A stretch of 50,548 nucleotides of DNA from Bradyrhizobium sp. AUGA SZCCT0158 (GTDB lineage: Bacteria > Pseudomonadota > Alphaproteobacteria > Rhizobiales > Xanthobacteraceae): contig NZ_JAFCME010000038.1 of NCBI RefSeq assembly GCF_018130065.1, positions 1 through 50,548 of the forward strand, in the 5' to 3' direction. Both the position numbers and the translations under genes were made by a program. The notes below the pieces were generated by a model, which saw nothing but the letters and a program-made list of their open reading frames with translations, was not told where the DNA came from and ran no database searches. This document shows positions 47,876-50,548 of the stretch, piece by piece. Numbering within the stretch: position 1 is the stretch's first letter; every line of letters starts with the position of its first letter.

Positions 47876-48838
47876 ATGATGGCACAGAATGATCAGATTG
47901 TCGTCGGCATCGATGTGGCTAAAGACAAGGTGGATGCGTGCATTCGCATGCTATCGCAGCGGCTCGCCTTTCCAAACACCGCACAAGGTCACCGCAAGAT
48001 CATTGCCTGGCTTCACAAGCACAAGGTGAGCAAGGCAGTCATGGAGGCGAGCGGCGGCTATGAGCGGGACTGGGCCAGGGTGCTGCGCCGGGCCGGCATC
48101 GAGGTGCGGATTGTCGACCCCAAGCGGGTCCGCAGCTTCGCGCTGTCGGCCGGACGGCTAGCCAAGAACGATACGATCGACGCAGAGATGATCGCCTGGT
48201 TTGCCGAGACGTTTAGCGCGGCGCCGGGCCAGATCTACGATGCCGCGCATGAGGCGTTGGTGGCACTGGTGAAAGCCCGCAAACATCTGCTCGATCTGCA
48301 GACGCGGCTGAAAACGCAAAACGAACATGCTGCACCGGAGGCGATTCAGAAGGCCCATGCCCGCGTCTTGAAGAGCCTAGCCACCGAAATTACCAGGCTA
48401 GAGGCTGCAATCTCCGCCAAGGTCAAGGCCACACCGGAGTTTGCCGATCGCGCCGAGATCATCGAGAGTGTTCCGGGCTTCGCCGAAACGGCATCGGCGA
48501 CCCTCATTGCAGGCATGCCGGAACTCGGAACGGTGAGCAAGCAGATCGCCGCTGCGTTATTGGGTGCCGCCCCTTATGACGACGATAGCGGCAAACGGCG
48601 CGGCGAGCGCCACATCAAGGGCGGTCGCCGCTGGGTCCGCAACGCCATCTACATGCCTTGTCTCGGCGCTGCCACGCAGAACAACCCGGTGCTCAAGGCC
48701 TTCTATCAGCGTCTCATTGCCAAGGGAAAAGAGCCAAAGGTTGCGCTCATCGCCTGCATGCGCAAGCTGATCATTATCCTCAACACCATGATCGCACGCC
48801 GGCAGAAATGGGATCCCAGCCGTCACGCACTGAACTGA
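47876..48838 (+). CDS. IS110-family transposase (DEDD/serine bridge recombinase)
   Basis: The 320-residue protein starts at ATG 47876 behind AAGGAAGGG. The RuvC-like DEDD residues are visible as D13 (VGIDVAKDKVD), E57 (VMEASGGYE), D99 and D102 (KNDTIDAE). The C-terminal Tnp domain has SVPGFAETASATLIAGMPEL and the probable catalytic Ser238 in YDDDSGKRRG. The spacing fits IS110 enzymes. It would recombine donor and target DNA guided by the bridge RNA of the left end. The frame is open upstream to 47570 but that part covers the noncoding left end. All motifs are intact, so the element may be active. Confidence 0.95.
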   Translation: MMAQNDQIVVGIDVAKDKVDACIRMLSQRLAFPNTAQGHRKIIAWLHKHKVSKAVMEASGGYERDWARVLRRAGIEVRIVDPKRVRSFALSAGRLAKNDTIDAEMIAWFAETFSAAPGQIYDAAHEALVALVKARKHLLDLQTRLKTQNEHAAPEAIQKAHARVLKSLATEITRLEAAISAKVKATPEFADRAEIIESVPGFAETASATLIAGMPELGTVSKQIAAALLGAAPYDDDSGKRRGERHIKGGRRWVRNAIYMPCLGAATQNNPVLKAFYQRLIAKGKEPKVALIACMRKLIIILNTMIARRQKWDPSRHALN

Positions 48839-48995
48839 GCGAGCGCACCTCACCGCGCTCGGTCCTCGACCGAGCGCATGCCAAGCCAACAAACCGCAGA
48901 GCGGACGGGGTCAAGGCCGTAAGCCGCCGAAGGCGGGGGCGCGCCCCGCGCCAGCCTTGAGGCCGGCCGATCGCCGGTTTACTTCAGCACAGTTG

Positions 48996-49133
48996 CTCTG
49001 AGTGGGACGGGATGGCGATAGATATGCCCTGAATATTTTTGATTTTTGGGATTGACACGATTTCCGTAAATCGGAACTGATTTGTCCGACGGGTTGATTT
49101 GTCGCACGCGGATCGCAAGATTTCCCTTGCGCG
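48996..49133. repeat. Dispersed repeat copy 2, right arm
   Basis: It aligns with 30-201: CTGAGTGGGACGGGATGGCG against CTGAATGGGACGGGATGGCT, then AATATTTTTGATTTT, TTGACACGATTTCCG and GGGTTGATTTGTCGCA. Its left edge is the right junction of the IS110 element. Beyond it, 49134-49277 holds nothing recognisable. Confidence 0.85.
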
Positions 49134-49277
49134 CCAGGCGACGCAGTTCTCAAGGCACAGCTGGATTGCGGCGTGAACCCATGCGTTCAAGCGATCACGG
49201 GACGTCCGCTTTATCGTGCACTACGGACCCGATTCAGGCATCGCGTGATGTCCGAAAGATAGCATGACATCGGCTCC

Positions 49278-50261
49278 TTATTCGATCATCTCGTCGGCGC
49301 CGGCGAGCAGTGTCTGCGGCACAGCGAGGCCGAGCGTCTTGGCGGTCTTGAGATTGATCGCCAGCTCGTACTTGGTCGGTGCCTGTACCGGGAGCTCGGC
49401 GGGCTTCTCGCCTTTGAGGATGCGGTCGACATAGCCGGCCGCCCGGCGATACATGTCGATCTGATCAGGCCCATAGGAGAGCAACCCACCGGCGGCGACG
49501 AAGAGGCGTTCGAAGTAGATCGCGGGCAGTTTGTGCCGGGCCGCCAGCGCGACGATCAGATCGCGATGACGCTGCACCAACGGGCTCGCCGTCACGATCA
49601 GCCCGCCGTTCGGAGCACGCGCGAAGACGGCGACGGCGCGCTCGACCTCGCCGGCGTCGCGCACGTTGACCGGGTTCACCTCCACGCTGAGCGTCGGCGC
49701 CACGGCCTGGATGGCGGCGAACTGGCCTGGGCCGGAGGCTGTGGCGGCATTCCGAAGGACTGCTACTCGTGTCAGGCCGGGCGCGATCTGTTTGAGCAGT
49801 TCCAGCCATTTGCCCGCCAGGCTGTATTCGTAGTTCATGAAACCGGTAGCGTTGCCGCCCGGCCGCGCCAGGCTGTCGACGAAGCCGGCGCCGACCGGAT
49901 CGACGACGGCCGGGAACACGACCGGTACGGTGCGGGTCGCCTGCAGCAACGGCCCCACGGTCGTGGCGGCATGGGCCAGGATGACGTCGGGCGCAAGCGC
50001 GGCCAATTCCGCCGCGTGCCTGCGAATCTCAGCGGCATCGGTCGTGGCCCAGCGGGTGTCGATGCGCACGTTGCGGCCGATGGTCCAGCCCGATTGCTCC
50101 AGGCCCTGATGAAATGCCGCGATTCGGGCCTGCATTCCCGCATCGTCCGCGGCTGCGGGCAGCAACACGCCGATGTGCCGCACGCGCTCTTGTGCATGCG
50201 CCGCAAGCGGCCACGATGCAGCCGCAGCGCCAATGATCGTAATGAACTCGCGTCGTTTCAT
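49278..50261 (-). CDS. ABC transporter substrate-binding protein (TrpX/YtrH-like family)
   Basis: The 327-residue protein has the MKRREFITIIGAAAASWPL leader common to this group in rhizobia, a Tat-like or Sec signal cleaved near AHAQ. The periplasmic binding domain shows RHIGVLLPAAADD, DVILAHAATTVGPLLQAT, PVVFPAVVDPVGAGFVDSLARPGGNATGF and PTKYELAINLKTAKTLGL. Such proteins often occur as orphans without permease or ATPase genes, as appears here. The ligand is unknown. ATG 50261 fits the family start. Confidence 0.93.
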   Translation of the reverse strand: MKRREFITIIGAAAASWPLAAHAQERVRHIGVLLPAAADDAGMQARIAAFHQGLEQSGWTIGRNVRIDTRWATTDAAEIRRHAAELAALAPDVILAHAATTVGPLLQATRTVPVVFPAVVDPVGAGFVDSLARPGGNATGFMNYEYSLAGKWLELLKQIAPGLTRVAVLRNAATASGPGQFAAIQAVAPTLSVEVNPVNVRDAGEVERAVAVFARAPNGGLIVTASPLVQRHRDLIVALAARHKLPAIYFERLFVAAGGLLSYGPDQIDMYRRAAGYVDRILKGEKPAELPVQAPTKYELAINLKTAKTLGLAVPQTLLAGADEMIE

Positions 50262-50548
50262 TTCGATGTCCTCGCCGGATCCGGCATCATGCGTGCGGAC
50301 GAATTAAGATCCGGCAGAGTGCCGCGCGCGCCGCCGGTATCACTCCCAAATTGTCGAAATTCCACGCCCCCGGGGACACTGCCCCGTTCAATCGTCGCAG
50401 GCGAAAGCCTAACACGCTTCGAAATCACGATGCCGCCCTGAAAGGCACTTTTCTCGCGTATGTCCGTTTTCGGTCTTGGCCGTGTAAAAACACCCTTCCA
50501 AGGAAGTCGGTGAGAAGCCAGGACCGGTTCGGTCTCACGCCGCGATCG
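50262..50548. other. Intergenic end of window
   Basis: No gene, repeat or terminator is recognised in the last 287 bases. They lie upstream of the minus-strand binding-protein gene and must contain its promoter. Confidence 0.4.

Larger units (their letters stand above)
47691..48997 (+). mobile_element. IS110-family insertion sequence, ends defined by empty-site comparison
   Basis: The dispersed repeat is continuous in copy 1 (GACGCCC-CT-CTGAATGGG, 23-40). In copy 2 it is split into ACGCCC-CT (47683-47690, with an unrelated base before) and CT-CTGAGTGGG (from 48996). The inserted DNA, counting one CT core, is 1307 bp. There is no terminal inverted repeat and no target duplication beyond CT, as expected for IS110. 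Contents are a structured left end, the transposase (47876-48838) and a 158-base right end. The right end carries hairpins at 48855-48877 and 48911-48960. Confidence 0.88.

Overview
The window is a chromosomal segment from an alphaproteobacterium of the Bradyrhizobium / Nitrobacteraceae group, most likely Bradyrhizobium. This rests on the high GC content, the gene order rpsT, dnaA, dnaN, recF, gyrB, murA, the protein repertoire (molybdenum hydroxylase pair, Bug/TctC binding protein, ABC binding protein with a Tat-like leader, SSADH, acyl-CoA ligase) and dispersed palindromic repeats typical of these genomes. No rRNA, tRNA or CRISPR array was seen.

Layout. 1-201 is one copy of a dispersed noncoding repeat. 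0.28-12.5 kb holds mixed metabolic genes: a MOSC protein, a frameshifted hydrolase, a low-GC membrane/Sel1 protein, a two-gene molybdenum hydroxylase operon (minus strand), a hydrolase with a small secreted protein, a dienelactone hydrolase, a Bug-type binding protein, an orphan polysaccharide-export lipoprotein, msrA and a small membrane protein. 12.6-25.2 kb is the replication and housekeeping block. It runs rpsT with its own promoter, leader hairpins and terminator, then a 1.2 kb noncoding stretch with a perfect DnaA box and a dense GANTC (CcrM) cluster, then dnaA, dnaN, a compact GIY-YIG cassette, recF, a four-repeat secreted protein, gyrB and murA. 25.2-45 kb continues with a MATE exporter, a DUF2867 gene, a tandem pair of SUKH-domain genes (second copy broken), FUSC, PrpD, pirin, purC, crotonase, SulP-STAS-cNMP, a MetX-like hydrolase, SSADH, a serine hydrolase and an acyl-CoA ligase. 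45-50.5 kb has a large TPR protein, an IS110 element inserted in a dispersed repeat, and an ABC substrate-binding protein.

The most notable find is the IS110-family element at 47691-48997. Comparison with the uninterrupted repeat copy at the window start gives its exact ends. Its 185-nt left end folds into a bridge-RNA-like architecture, and all four expected guide segments can be read against the actual target and donor ends. Second is a 369-bp cassette between dnaN and recF: a 95-residue GIY-YIG nuclease tightly enclosed by perfect 32-bp inverted repeats of the same REP-like type scattered through the window. Also notable are a MurA with Asp in place of the catalytic, fosfomycin-reactive Cys, and the probable oriC / dnaA control region.
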